Shown here piece after piece: positions 53,622 through 61,700 of a stretch of 64,000 bases of DNA (the first letter of the stretch is position 1; each line of letters starts with the position of its first letter). This DNA is from Cellulomonas telluris (GTDB lineage Bacteria; Actinomycetota; Actinomycetes; Actinomycetales; Cellulomonadaceae), in assembly GCF_004886325.1 (NCBI RefSeq), contig NZ_QXFN01000002.1, positions 62,001 through 126,000 on the forward strand. The letters are read 5' to 3'. A program made the position numbers and the translations under genes. Below the pieces are notes generated by a model. The model had not been told where the DNA came from. It ran no database searches and saw only the letters and a program-made list of their open reading frames with translations.

Positions 53622-54260
53622 TCAGGGGGTGGGCGGCGCGTCCGGGTGCGGCCACGTGGCCTTCGGGGACACGACCGGGACCTGGCCGGTGAGCGTCGGG
53701 GGACCGGCCGCGTGCCGGCCCCTGCGCACCACGGGGACCTGACCGGTCGCGGAGGCCACCGGGACCACCGGGATCTGCCCGGTCGCCGCGGCGACGGGCG
53801 CGACGACCGGGATCTGACCCGTGACGGCCGCGACGGGCGCGACGACGGGGACCTGGCCCGTCACGGCGGCGACCGCGGCGACCGCCGCGGTCCGTGCGGC
53901 GGGCTCGACGACGGGGATCTGACCGGTCATGGGGCCGGTGCGGGGCACGTCGGCGGCCGCAGGGGCGGCGCTGAACCGGGGCTTGCGTCCGGGGCGGCGG
54001 CGGAACCGGCGCTCCTCGACCCCTTCCAGCGTGGTGGCGCGCCACACGGCGCCGCCGTTGAGGCGGCCGTCGGGCGGGGGCAGCCACGGCACCTTGCGCG
54101 AGAGCCACACGCGGATCGTCGCGTGCTCGACGTCGAGGCGCCGCGCGAGCCGGGCGATGTCGTAGAGGTCGTCGAGGCCGCCGCCGTCGCCGTGCGGGGT
54201 CGACGACGCGCGGTCCGGGCTCGGGGCCGGGGGAGTCGACGGCGCGTCCAGGTCGGGCAC
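53622..54260 (-). CDS. wHTH protein with six TGQ(I/V)PVV repeats
   Basis: 212 aa from GTG 54260, 7 nt after TACGCT. A winged helix-like domain of about 60 residues (DDLYDIARLARRLDVEHATI, then VWLSRKVPWLPPPDGRLNGG) is MerR/AlpA-like and binds DNA by inference. The rest is low-complexity Val/Ala/Pro sequence holding six copies of TGQ(I/V)PVV, spaced by Ala-rich linkers of 5-17 residues. I know no function for this repeat; it could be a repeated short binding motif. Confidence 0.75.
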   Translation of the reverse strand: MPDLDAPSTPPAPSPDRASSTPHGDGGGLDDLYDIARLARRLDVEHATIRVWLSRKVPWLPPPDGRLNGGAVWRATTLEGVEERRFRRRPGRKPRFSAAPAAADVPRTGPMTGQIPVVEPAARTAAVAAVAAVTGQVPVVAPVAAVTGQIPVVAPVAAATGQIPVVPVASATGQVPVVRRGRHAAGPPTLTGQVPVVSPKATWPHPDAPPTP

Positions 54261-54390
54261 GGGAGGAAGCGTAGTGCCCCGTGCCCGGCGCCCGTGTGAC
54301 GGTCGCGTAACAGGATGTGCACACGATCTTTTCACCCGATGTGGGCTCAAGGTCCTAGGACAGCCGTCCGACTCACCTAACGTGTTGCGC

Positions 54391-55692
54391 GTGAGTGACA
54401 GATTGCCGAGCCGTCGGCGTCGGTCGGGCGGCAGGCATGTCGCTCCGCGCCGTCAGCCGACCCCCCTCCGCCTCCCGACCCGGTGGAGCACCCCCCTCCC
54501 CGCCCGCCTCGCGCAGGGCGCGGTCGCCGTGGGCCTCGTGCTGAGCACGGGCGCCGTCGTGGTGACCGCGACCGCCGAGGAGCCCCCCGCGCGCCAGCTC
54601 GCCGGCGCCCAGGACGAGCCCGAGGCCCAGCCCGCCGAGGACCGCGCCGCCCTCGCCCGGACCGAGCAGCTGCGGTCCGAGGCCGTCGAGGTCGCGTCCG
54701 ACGCGATCGAGCAGGCCTCCGCCGTGCGTGCCGAGGCCGAGCAGGCCGCCGTGGCGCCCGAGGTCCTCGCCGAGCTCGACGCCGCCACGGCCGAGCTGCA
54801 GGCCGCGATCACCCAGGTCGACGTCGCGCCGCTGACGCCCACGGACGCGCTGCCCGACCGTGAGCGCGCCGCGTCGCGCTCGTCGGTCGACCGCGAGGAG
54901 AGCGCGCTGGCGGACGAGGACGGCGGGAGCGCGGCCACGCCGTCGCCCGGGTCGTCGTCGGCCCCGTCGGCCGACCCGAGCGCGCTGCCGACCGACCCCG
55001 AGGCCGCCGACGCGACCCCGACCGCCGAGCCCGAGGGTCCCGAGGCCGCCGAGGCCGCCGAGGCCGCCGACGGCGAGACGACCACCGTCCCCGACTCCGG
55101 CGACCCGGCGACCGCACCGCTGCGCGAGGCGCTCGACCGCGTGACCCGCGCCGCCGACGCCGCCCGTGCGTCCGCGGACCAGAAGCGCGCGGAGGCCGCC
55201 GCCGCGGCGGCCGCCGCCCAGGCCGCCGCTGACGAGGCCGCACGCGTCGAGGCCGAGAAGGCCGCGCAGCGCGCCGCCTGGAAGGCGTCCCTCCAGGGGT
55301 TCGCGAACGGCCGCGTGCCCGACTCCGCGCTGTGCGGCGTCGGCTTCGACTCCTCCGTCCGCCTGCGCTGCGACGCCGCCGAGGCCCTCGAGGCCCTCGA
55401 CGCCGCGTTCACGGCGCGCTTCGGGCACCACCTCGACGTCACCGACTCGTACCGCTCCTACGCGGCGCAGGTGGCGTGCCGCGCGAACAAGGGCTCGCTG
55501 TGCGCCCGGCCCGGCACCTCGAACCACGGCATGGGGATCGCGGTGGACGTCGCCGGCGACGTGCAGTCGTTCGGTACCGCCGAGCACCAGTGGATGCGCG
55601 AGAACGCCCCGGCCTACGACTGGACGCTGCCCGAGTGGGCGCGCGCCGGTGGCAGCAAGCCGGAGCCGTGGCACTGGGAGTACGTGGGCTGA
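54391..55692 (+). CDS. D-alanyl-D-alanine carboxypeptidase, VanY/M15B family
   Basis: 433 aa. Arg-rich N-terminus, one hydrophobic segment (AVAVGLVLSTGAVVVTATA, about 45-63), a long Ala/Glu-rich coiled-coil and acidic Ser/Pro linker with EAAEAAEAA repeats, then an M15B domain with SYRSYAAQ, SNHGMGIAVD and WHWEY. Peptidoglycan carboxypeptidase outside the membrane. Paralogous in layout to the gene at 34832. GTG 54391 is 7 nt after TAACGT, leaderless. Codon 8-15 RRRRSGGR may be a Tat-like basic start. Confidence 0.88.
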   Translation: MSDRLPSRRRRSGGRHVAPRRQPTPLRLPTRWSTPLPARLAQGAVAVGLVLSTGAVVVTATAEEPPARQLAGAQDEPEAQPAEDRAALARTEQLRSEAVEVASDAIEQASAVRAEAEQAAVAPEVLAELDAATAELQAAITQVDVAPLTPTDALPDRERAASRSSVDREESALADEDGGSAATPSPGSSSAPSADPSALPTDPEAADATPTAEPEGPEAAEAAEAADGETTTVPDSGDPATAPLREALDRVTRAADAARASADQKRAEAAAAAAAAQAAADEAARVEAEKAAQRAAWKASLQGFANGRVPDSALCGVGFDSSVRLRCDAAEALEALDAAFTARFGHHLDVTDSYRSYAAQVACRANKGSLCARPGTSNHGMGIAVDVAGDVQSFGTAEHQWMRENAPAYDWTLPEWARAGGSKPEPWHWEYVG

Positions 55693-55731
55693 GCAGGGAG
55701 GTCGTCGCGCGCCGGTCCTACGATCGCACCT

Positions 55732-56907
55732 ATGAGCGCGACCTCCCCGCCCGGCCGGGACGAGCCGCTGGTCGGGCGGGCGGGCGAGCTCGACGACCTC
55801 GACGCGCTGCTCGCCGGGGCGACGAGCGGCGAGGGCGTCACCGTCCTGCTCGAGGGGGAGCCGGGCGTGGGTCGCACCCGCCTGGTCGAGGCGCTGCAGC
55901 GGACCGCCGACCTGCTCGGCCTGGAGGTCCGCACCGGACGGGCGGTCGGCCCGTCCGCGCCGCCGTACGCGCTGCTCGGTGACGCCCTGCTGGGGCCCGC
56001 GCACGGACGCGGCGCCGGCGCCGGCGACGCCCACGGGCCGGTCGTCGCCGAGCTCGCCGACCTGCTCGGGCTGCTCCCGCCCGACCGCGCGGACGCCGCC
56101 GCCCGGTACGCCCGCGCCGACGAGCTGTTCGCGGCCCTCGTGCGCCGCAACGGGGAGCACGGACCGTGGGTGCTCGTGCTCGAGGACCTGCACCTCGCGG
56201 ACGCGTGCTCGCTGCGGCTGCTCGCGGAGCTCGCCGGCGAGGGCACCCTGCCGCACGCGCTCACGGTGATGACCACGCGCGCGGTGCCGCACCGCCCGGA
56301 GCTGGGCGCGCTCGTGGCCGCCTGGACCCGCGCCGGCGCCCGCTACCTCGAGCTGCGCCCGCTCGGCAGCGCCGCGACCGTCGAGCTCGCGCAGTCCCTG
56401 CTCGGTGCCCGCGTGGGGCCGCGGCTGCGCGGCGTGCTCGCCACGACCGGCGGCAACCCGCGCCTCGTCGTCGAGGTCGTGCGGACCGCGCAGGCGTGCG
56501 GCGTGCTCGAGCAGCGCGAGGGCGTGATCGAGGCGGTCGGGACCGGGTGGCTCGACGACCTCGACCAGGTGGGGCGCGCCCACGTGGAGCACCTCGGGCC
56601 GGACGTGCTGGCCCTGCTCGGCCGGGCGTCGGTGCTCGGCTCGTCCTTCGTCGTCGGGGACCTGGCCGCGCTCGCGGGCGAGCCCGTCACCGACTGCTGG
56701 CGGACGCTGCGCCACGGGCTCGCGGCGGGGGTGGTGCACGCGCGCGGCGACCGGCTCGTCTTCCGCCACGACCTGGTGCGTGCGGCGCTGTACGCGGGCC
56801 TGGAGCAGGAGGAGCGCCGCGCCCTGCACGCGCGTGCCGCGTGGGCCCTGCGCGAGGCGGGCGCCCCGTCGCACGTCGTGTCCGCGCACCTCGAACGGGC
56901 TCGCTGA
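55732..56907 (+). CDS. LAL-like AAA ATPase lacking the LuxR domain
   Basis: 391 aa. Homologous in order of motifs to the N-terminus of LAL regulators: LVGRAGELDDLDALLAGA, P-loop GEPGVGRTRL (Arg replaces the catalytic Lys), VLVLEDLHLAD, and a winged-helix region TDCWRTLRHGLAAGVV then FRHDLVRAALYAG. It stops where TPR and LuxR domains would begin, after the sequence LERAR; no further LuxR sequence follows in any frame. Either a truncated remnant or a regulator subunit. ATG 55732 is 7 nt after TACGAT. Confidence 0.75.
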   Translation: MSATSPPGRDEPLVGRAGELDDLDALLAGATSGEGVTVLLEGEPGVGRTRLVEALQRTADLLGLEVRTGRAVGPSAPPYALLGDALLGPAHGRGAGAGDAHGPVVAELADLLGLLPPDRADAAARYARADELFAALVRRNGEHGPWVLVLEDLHLADACSLRLLAELAGEGTLPHALTVMTTRAVPHRPELGALVAAWTRAGARYLELRPLGSAATVELAQSLLGARVGPRLRGVLATTGGNPRLVVEVVRTAQACGVLEQREGVIEAVGTGWLDDLDQVGRAHVEHLGPDVLALLGRASVLGSSFVVGDLAALAGEPVTDCWRTLRHGLAAGVVHARGDRLVFRHDLVRAALYAGLEQEERRALHARAAWALREAGAPSHVVSAHLERAR

Positions 56908-57023
56908 CCCCTCGCGCGGCCGGCCGCCGGCTCCTAGGTTGGGTGGCGGGGCGCGCGCCGCGCGTCCCGCGGCGCCGGCCGCAGGGCGGGCGCCCCGCAC
57001 ACCCCGGTACACCGAGGAGTCCC

Positions 57024-57464
57024 ATGCCCACGCGCACCGCACGCACCGCCTGGAACGGATCCCTGCAGGAGGGCAGCGGCCAGGTCGAGCTGTCCAGCTC
57101 CCGCGTCGGCACGTACGACGTGTCGTTCCCGAAGCGGGCCGCGGACGAGGCCGGCGGCACGACGAGCCCCGAGGAGCTCATCGCCGCGGCGCACTCGTCC
57201 TGCTTCGCGATGCAGCTCTCGGCGCTGCTCGGCGAGAAGGGCCACACGCCGGAGTCGCTCGAGGTGACGGCCGACGTCACGCTCGAGCCCGACCCGGCCG
57301 GCGGCTTCCACATCTCCGGCATCGCGCTGAAGGTCCGCGGCGAGGTGCCCGGCATCGACGAGGCCGGGTTCCGCGAGGCCGCCGACGGCGCCAAGGTCGG
57401 CTGCCCCGTGAGCAAGGCGCTGACCGGCACGACCATCACGCTGGACGCGCAGCTGGAGTCCTGA
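57024..57464 (+). CDS. OsmC-family peroxiredoxin
   Basis: 146 aa. OsmC/Ohr fold with the two redox-active cysteines Cys60 (AHSSCFAMQL) and Cys127 (GCPVSKAL), and TSPEELIAAAHSSC as OsmC rather than Ohr signature. Reduces organic and inorganic peroxides. GAGGAG precedes ATG 57024; TAGGTT at 56935-56940 may be the -10 box, giving a GC-rich leader of about 80 nt with a hairpin. Followed directly by a very strong terminator. Confidence 0.93.
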   Translation: MPTRTARTAWNGSLQEGSGQVELSSSRVGTYDVSFPKRAADEAGGTTSPEELIAAAHSSCFAMQLSALLGEKGHTPESLEVTADVTLEPDPAGGFHISGIALKVRGEVPGIDEAGFREAADGAKVGCPVSKALTGTTITLDAQLES

Positions 57465-57470
57465 GGCCCG

Positions 57471-57520
57471 CCCGCGGTGGGGGCCTGCGCCGGACGCCCG
57501 ACGCAGGTCCCCACCGCGGG
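57471..57520 (+). terminator. Exceptionally long osmC terminator hairpin
   Basis: A 19-bp stem with one G-T pair (57471-57489/57502-57520) and a 12-nt loop, 6 nt beyond the stop; it abuts the -10 box of the next gene. Confidence 0.8.
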
Positions 57521-57537
57521 GTGGGACACTGCCCCCC

Positions 57538-60489
57538 GTGGCTGTGACGACCGAGAGGCCCGGTGCGGACGTCCGGGACGTGGTGCACGCGCTGACGGGC
57601 GTCGTCCGCGGGGTGGTGGACGACAGCACGCGCCGGCGCGCCGAGTACTCCACCGACGCGTCGAACTACCGGGTCGTCCCGCGGGTCGTGGTGTTCCCCC
57701 GGGACACCGACGACGTGCTCGCGACCCTGCACGTCGCGCGGGAGACCGGCACGCCCGTGACGTCGCGCGGCGGCGGCACGTCCGTGGCCGGGAACGCCGT
57801 CGGGACGGGGATCGTCCTCGACTTCTCCCGGCACGTGAACCGCGTGCTGGAGATCGACCCCGAGGCCCGCACGGCGCGCGTCGAGCCGGGCGTCGTCATG
57901 TCGGCTCTGCAGCTCGCGGCCGCACCGCACGGCCTGCGCTTCGGCCCCGACCCGTCGACGCAGGCGCGCGCCACGCTCGGCGGGATGATCGGCAACAACG
58001 CGTGCGGCCCCCGCGCGGTGGCGTTCGGGCGGACCGCGGACAACGTGGTCGACCTCGACGTCGTCGACGGCACGGGCCGGCGCTTCACCGCGCGCTCCGG
58101 CGCCGGCGCCCTGGACGTCGTGCCGGGGCTGGACGGCCTGGTGCGCGGCGGCCTGGACGTCATCCGCACCGAGCTCGGCCGGTTCACGCGGCAGGTGTCG
58201 GGGTACTCGCTCGAGCACCTGCTGCCGGAGAACGGCACCGACCTGGCCAAGGCGCTGGTCGGCACCGAGGGCACGCTCGTCACGCTGCTCGGCGCGACCG
58301 TGCGGCTCGTGCCGGTGCCGTCCGCGCCCGTGCTCGTCGTGCTCGGCTACCCGGACATGCCGTCGGCCGCCGACGCCGTCCCCGCGCTGCTCGCCCACCG
58401 GCCGCTCGCCGTGGAGGGCATGGACGCCCGGCTCGTCGACGTCGTGCGGCGGGTCCGGGGCGCGGCGGCCGTGCCCGACCTGCCGCCGGGTGCCGGCTGG
58501 ATGATGGTCGAGGTCGGCGGCGAGACCCTCGACGAGGCGATGGCGACCGCCCGCGCGCTCGCGGCCGACGCGGGCACCGACGCGGTCGGCATCTTCCCGC
58601 CCGGGCCGCAGGCCGCGGCGATGTGGCGGATCCGCGAGGACGGCGCCGGCCTCGGCGGGCGCACGCCGTCGGGGGAGCAGGCGTGGCCGGGCTTCGAGGA
58701 CTCCGCGGTGCCGCCGGAGCGGCTCGGGGCGTACCTGCGCGAGCTCGAGGCCCTCATGGCCTCCCACCGGGTGGACGGGCTCGCGTACGGGCACTTCGGC
58801 GACGGGTGCGTGCACCTGCGCATCGACATGCCGCTGGTGGAGTCCGGGCAGCCGCTGCGCGCGTTCATGGAGGACGCGGCGGCGCTGGTCGCCGCGCACG
58901 GCGGCTCGCTGTCGGGCGAGCACGGCGACGGCCGCGCCCGCTCCGAGCTGCTGCCGGTCATGTACTCCGAGCGCGCGATCGGCCTGTTCGGCGCCGTCAA
59001 GGACCTGTTCGACCCGCGCGACCTGCTCAACCCGGGCGTGCTCGTGCGCCCGAACGCCCTCGACGCGGACCTGCGCCGCCCGTCCGCCCGCCCGCTGCTC
59101 GCGGGCTCCGGCGGGTTCTCCTTCGCGCACGACGGCGGCGACATGACGACGGCCGTGCACCGCTGCGTCGGCGTCGGCAAGTGCCGCGCGGACAACCGGG
59201 CGGCCGGCGGCTTCATGTGCCCGTCGTACCTGGCCACCAAGGACGAGCGGGACTCGACGCGCGGCCGCGCGCGCGTGCTGCAGGAGATGGCGAACGGCAC
59301 GCTCGTGACGAAGGGCTGGTCGTCGCCCGAGGTGCACGACGTCCTCGACCTGTGCCTGTCCTGCAAGGCGTGCTCGTCCGACTGCCCCGCGGGCGTCGAC
59401 ATGGCGCAGTACAAGTCGGAGGTCCTGCACCGCACGTACCGCGGCAGGCTGCGGCCGGTGAACCACTACGCGCTGGGCTGGCTGCCCCGGTGGACGCGGC
59501 TGGTCACCGGGCTGCCGGGGCTCGCGTCGCTCGCGAACGCCGTGCTGCGCGTGCGGCCCCTCGCGAAGGCCGTGCTCGCGGCGGGCGGCATGGACACGCG
59601 CCGGAAGATGGTGACGTTCGCGTCCGTGCCGTTCCGCGCGTGGTCGCGGACGGCCGGCGCCCGGTCCGGCGACGTGCGCGTGGTGGGGTCGGCGGCGGCC
59701 GAGGGCCTGCCGACGGTGCCCGAGGGTGCGTCGGAGGGCGGGCGGCGTCCGCCCGTCGTGCTGTGGACCGACTCGTTCAGCGACACCCTCGCGCCGTCCG
59801 TCCCGCACGCGGCCGTGCGCGTCCTGCGGGACGCCGGCTACGAGGTGCTGGTCCCGGACCACGACGCGTGCTGCGGCCTCACGTGGATCAGCACCGGGCA
59901 GCTCGACGGCGCGCGCAAGCGCCTGTCGCACCTGCTGGAGGTGCTGGGCCCGTTCGCCGTCAACGGCGTGCCGATCGTCGGCCTGGAGCCGTCCTGCACG
60001 GCGGTCCTGCGCAGCGACCTGCTCGACCTGCTCCCCGACGACCCGCGCGCGAAGGCCGTCGCCCGCGAGACGCGCACGCTCGCGGAGCTGCTCATGGCCC
60101 CCGCGCCCGTGGGACCGGGGGACCGCTGGACGCTGCCGGACCTGTCCGACGTCACGGCCGTCGTCCAGCCGCACTGCCACCACCACTCCGTCATGACGTA
60201 CACCGCGGACCGCCGCCTGCTCACGCAGGCGGGCGCGCAGTTCTCGGCGCTGGCCGGCTGCTGCGGGCTCGCGGGCAACTTCGGCATGGAGAAGGGGCAC
60301 TACGACGTGTCGGTCGCGGTGGCGGAGGCGTCGCTGCTGCCGGCGCTGCGGGACGCGCAGCCGGGCGACGTGTTCCTCGCCGACGGCTACTCGTGCCGCA
60401 CGCAGGCCGACCACCTCGCGGGCGTGCAGGGCGTGCACCTCGCCGAGCTGCTGGCGGCGCACCTGCCGGAGCGGTCGGCGACGGCCTGA
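57538..60489 (+). CDS. FAD/Fe-S 2-hydroxyacid dehydrogenase fusion, 983 aa
   Basis: N-terminal PCMH-type FAD domain (SRGGGTSVAGNAVG, then TLGGMIGNNACGPRAVAFG) and FAD-oxidase C domain (LAYGHFGDGCVHLRID, SLSGEHGDGRARSELL) like D-lactate/D-2-hydroxyglutarate dehydrogenases, followed by a ferredoxin domain (CVGVGKC...CP and CLSCKACSSDCPAGVD) and two GlpC-like CCG motifs (HDACCGLTW, AGCCGLAGNFGME). Membrane-associated oxidation of a D-2-hydroxyacid with electrons to quinone is the family role; substrate not determinable. GTG 57538 is 7 nt after GACACT. Confidence 0.93.
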   Translation: MAVTTERPGADVRDVVHALTGVVRGVVDDSTRRRAEYSTDASNYRVVPRVVVFPRDTDDVLATLHVARETGTPVTSRGGGTSVAGNAVGTGIVLDFSRHVNRVLEIDPEARTARVEPGVVMSALQLAAAPHGLRFGPDPSTQARATLGGMIGNNACGPRAVAFGRTADNVVDLDVVDGTGRRFTARSGAGALDVVPGLDGLVRGGLDVIRTELGRFTRQVSGYSLEHLLPENGTDLAKALVGTEGTLVTLLGATVRLVPVPSAPVLVVLGYPDMPSAADAVPALLAHRPLAVEGMDARLVDVVRRVRGAAAVPDLPPGAGWMMVEVGGETLDEAMATARALAADAGTDAVGIFPPGPQAAAMWRIREDGAGLGGRTPSGEQAWPGFEDSAVPPERLGAYLRELEALMASHRVDGLAYGHFGDGCVHLRIDMPLVESGQPLRAFMEDAAALVAAHGGSLSGEHGDGRARSELLPVMYSERAIGLFGAVKDLFDPRDLLNPGVLVRPNALDADLRRPSARPLLAGSGGFSFAHDGGDMTTAVHRCVGVGKCRADNRAAGGFMCPSYLATKDERDSTRGRARVLQEMANGTLVTKGWSSPEVHDVLDLCLSCKACSSDCPAGVDMAQYKSEVLHRTYRGRLRPVNHYALGWLPRWTRLVTGLPGLASLANAVLRVRPLAKAVLAAGGMDTRRKMVTFASVPFRAWSRTAGARSGDVRVVGSAAAEGLPTVPEGASEGGRRPPVVLWTDSFSDTLAPSVPHAAVRVLRDAGYEVLVPDHDACCGLTWISTGQLDGARKRLSHLLEVLGPFAVNGVPIVGLEPSCTAVLRSDLLDLLPDDPRAKAVARETRTLAELLMAPAPVGPGDRWTLPDLSDVTAVVQPHCHHHSVMTYTADRRLLTQAGAQFSALAGCCGLAGNFGMEKGHYDVSVAVAEASLLPALRDAQPGDVFLADGYSCRTQADHLAGVQGVHLAELLAAHLPERSATA

Positions 60490-60498
60490 CCGTGCGGC

Positions 60499-60912
60499 TC
60501 AGCCGCCGAGGCCCTGCGCCGCCATCCACGCGGGGTCCGGCTCGACGGGCTGGACGAGCTCGACCACCAGCCCGTCCGGGCCGGCCGCCTGGAACCGGCG
60601 CTGCCCCCAGGGCTCGGTGACGAGCTCCTTGAGCACGGTGACGCCCGCGGCGGTCATGCGCGCGTGCTGCCCGTCGACGTCCGTCACGACCAGCGCGAGC
60701 ATGGCCCCGCCGACCCCGGCGGCCGGTGCCGGCCAGGTCGCGTGGTCGCCGCGGACGAAGTCGACGCGGACCTCCTCGCGGTCCGGGTGCTGCGTGCTGA
60801 CGTACCAGCCGAGGTCGACCAGCGTGCGGAAGCCGAGGTGCTCGGCCAGCCAGGCGCCGGCGGCGGTCGGGTCCGTGGCGGCGTAGGCGACGCCGATCTG
60901 CTGCACGTGCAC
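60499..60912 (-). CDS. VOC-family (glyoxalase/bleomycin resistance) protein
   Basis: 137 aa. Starts VHVQQIGVAYAATDPTAAGA with the LGFRTLVDLGWY strand-loop and ends QAAGPDGLVVELVQPVEP, the VOC fold. AGGAGG lies 4 nt before GTG 60912 (GTG 60906 also possible). Function unknown; does not carry an obvious antibiotic-binding signature. Convergent with the 983-aa dehydrogenase. Confidence 0.88.
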   Translation of the reverse strand: MHVQQIGVAYAATDPTAAGAWLAEHLGFRTLVDLGWYVSTQHPDREEVRVDFVRGDHATWPAPAAGVGGAMLALVVTDVDGQHARMTAAGVTVLKELVTEPWGQRRFQAAGPDGLVVELVQPVEPDPAWMAAQGLGG

Positions 60913-60995
60913 GTGTCCTCCTGGGGCCGGGGCTGCGGGCGGGGGCGAGTCTGCCGCAACCCGGCGGCTCGGGGCGGCGGACGGGTGCCGCGGGG

Positions 60996-61514
60996 TCAGT
61001 CGCCGCCGGCGACCCGGTCGAGCACCTGGGCGACCACGCGGCCGTCGAGGGCGGCGTCGCCGGAGCCGAGCAGCGCGTGGAGGAACAGCCCGTCGCCGAC
61101 GAGCTGCACGAGCCGGGAGAGCACCGGGTCGTCGATCGTCCGGCGCAGGCCCGCGGCCCAGCCGTCCAGGTAGGCCGCCATGCGCTCCTGGGCGGGCGGG
61201 TACGTGCCGAGCAGCCGCAGCGCCGCGAGCATCGTGCGCTCCTCGGGCCCCTCGGCGGTCTGCGAGCCGTCGAGGAACCAGCGCGCGGCGCGGACGGGGT
61301 CCGTCGGGGTGGCGGCGTCGGCGGCGGCGGCCCCCGCGGTGAGGCGGTCGAGCAGCCCGGCGAACAGGTCGTCCTTGGAGCGGAAGTGGTAGAGCAGCCC
61401 GCCCTTGGAGACGCCCGCGCGCTGGGCGACGACGTCGAGCGTCGCGCCCGCCGGGCCGCCCTCGAGCAGCACGTCCTGCAGCGCGTCGAGGATGCGGTCG
61501 CGCGTCGAGGCCAT
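60996..61514 (-). CDS. TetR-family repressor of the adjacent MFS pump
   Basis: 172 aa. N-terminal TetR helix-turn-helix (RDRILDALQDVLLEGG, then LDVVAQRAGVSKGGLLYHFRSK) and a variable C-terminal ligand domain. ATG 61514 is 6 nt after TACGCT, leaderless. Divergent from an MFS efflux gene with two matching palindromes between, so it almost certainly represses the pump and perhaps itself. Confidence 0.9.
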   Translation of the reverse strand: MASTRDRILDALQDVLLEGGPAGATLDVVAQRAGVSKGGLLYHFRSKDDLFAGLLDRLTAGAAAADAATPTDPVRAARWFLDGSQTAEGPEERTMLAALRLLGTYPPAQERMAAYLDGWAAGLRRTIDDPVLSRLVQLVGDGLFLHALLGSGDAALDGRVVAQVLDRVAGGD

Positions 61515-61545
61515 GCGGGGAGCGTAGTGCGGTCCGTCACGGTGC

Positions 61546-61585
61546 ACCGTCCGGACGGTCGGTGCTACTGTACCGGCTGGACGGT
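61546..61585. promoter_or_regulatory. Paired TetR-type operators
   Basis: ACCGTCCGGACGGT (perfect palindrome, 61546-61559) and ACCGGCTGGACGGT (61572-61585) share ACCG-N6-CGGT arms; centre-to-centre distance 26 bp. The second overlaps a TATAGC box (61585-61590) that could be the MFS -10. Confidence 0.7.
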
Positions 61586-61700
61586 ATAGCCACGTGGCGC
61601 GCTCAGCGCTGCCGCGTCCGGTACGGGGCAGGGACCCGCACCGCGCGCCCGTCCCCCGGGGCCCCGCCCGGTCACGCGGGAGACCACGACAGGAACCACC

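Noticed and set aside
60499..60912. Bleomycin or fosfomycin resistance protein
   Set aside because: Fold is shared but no family-specific metal or ligand residues can be assigned from sequence by eye.
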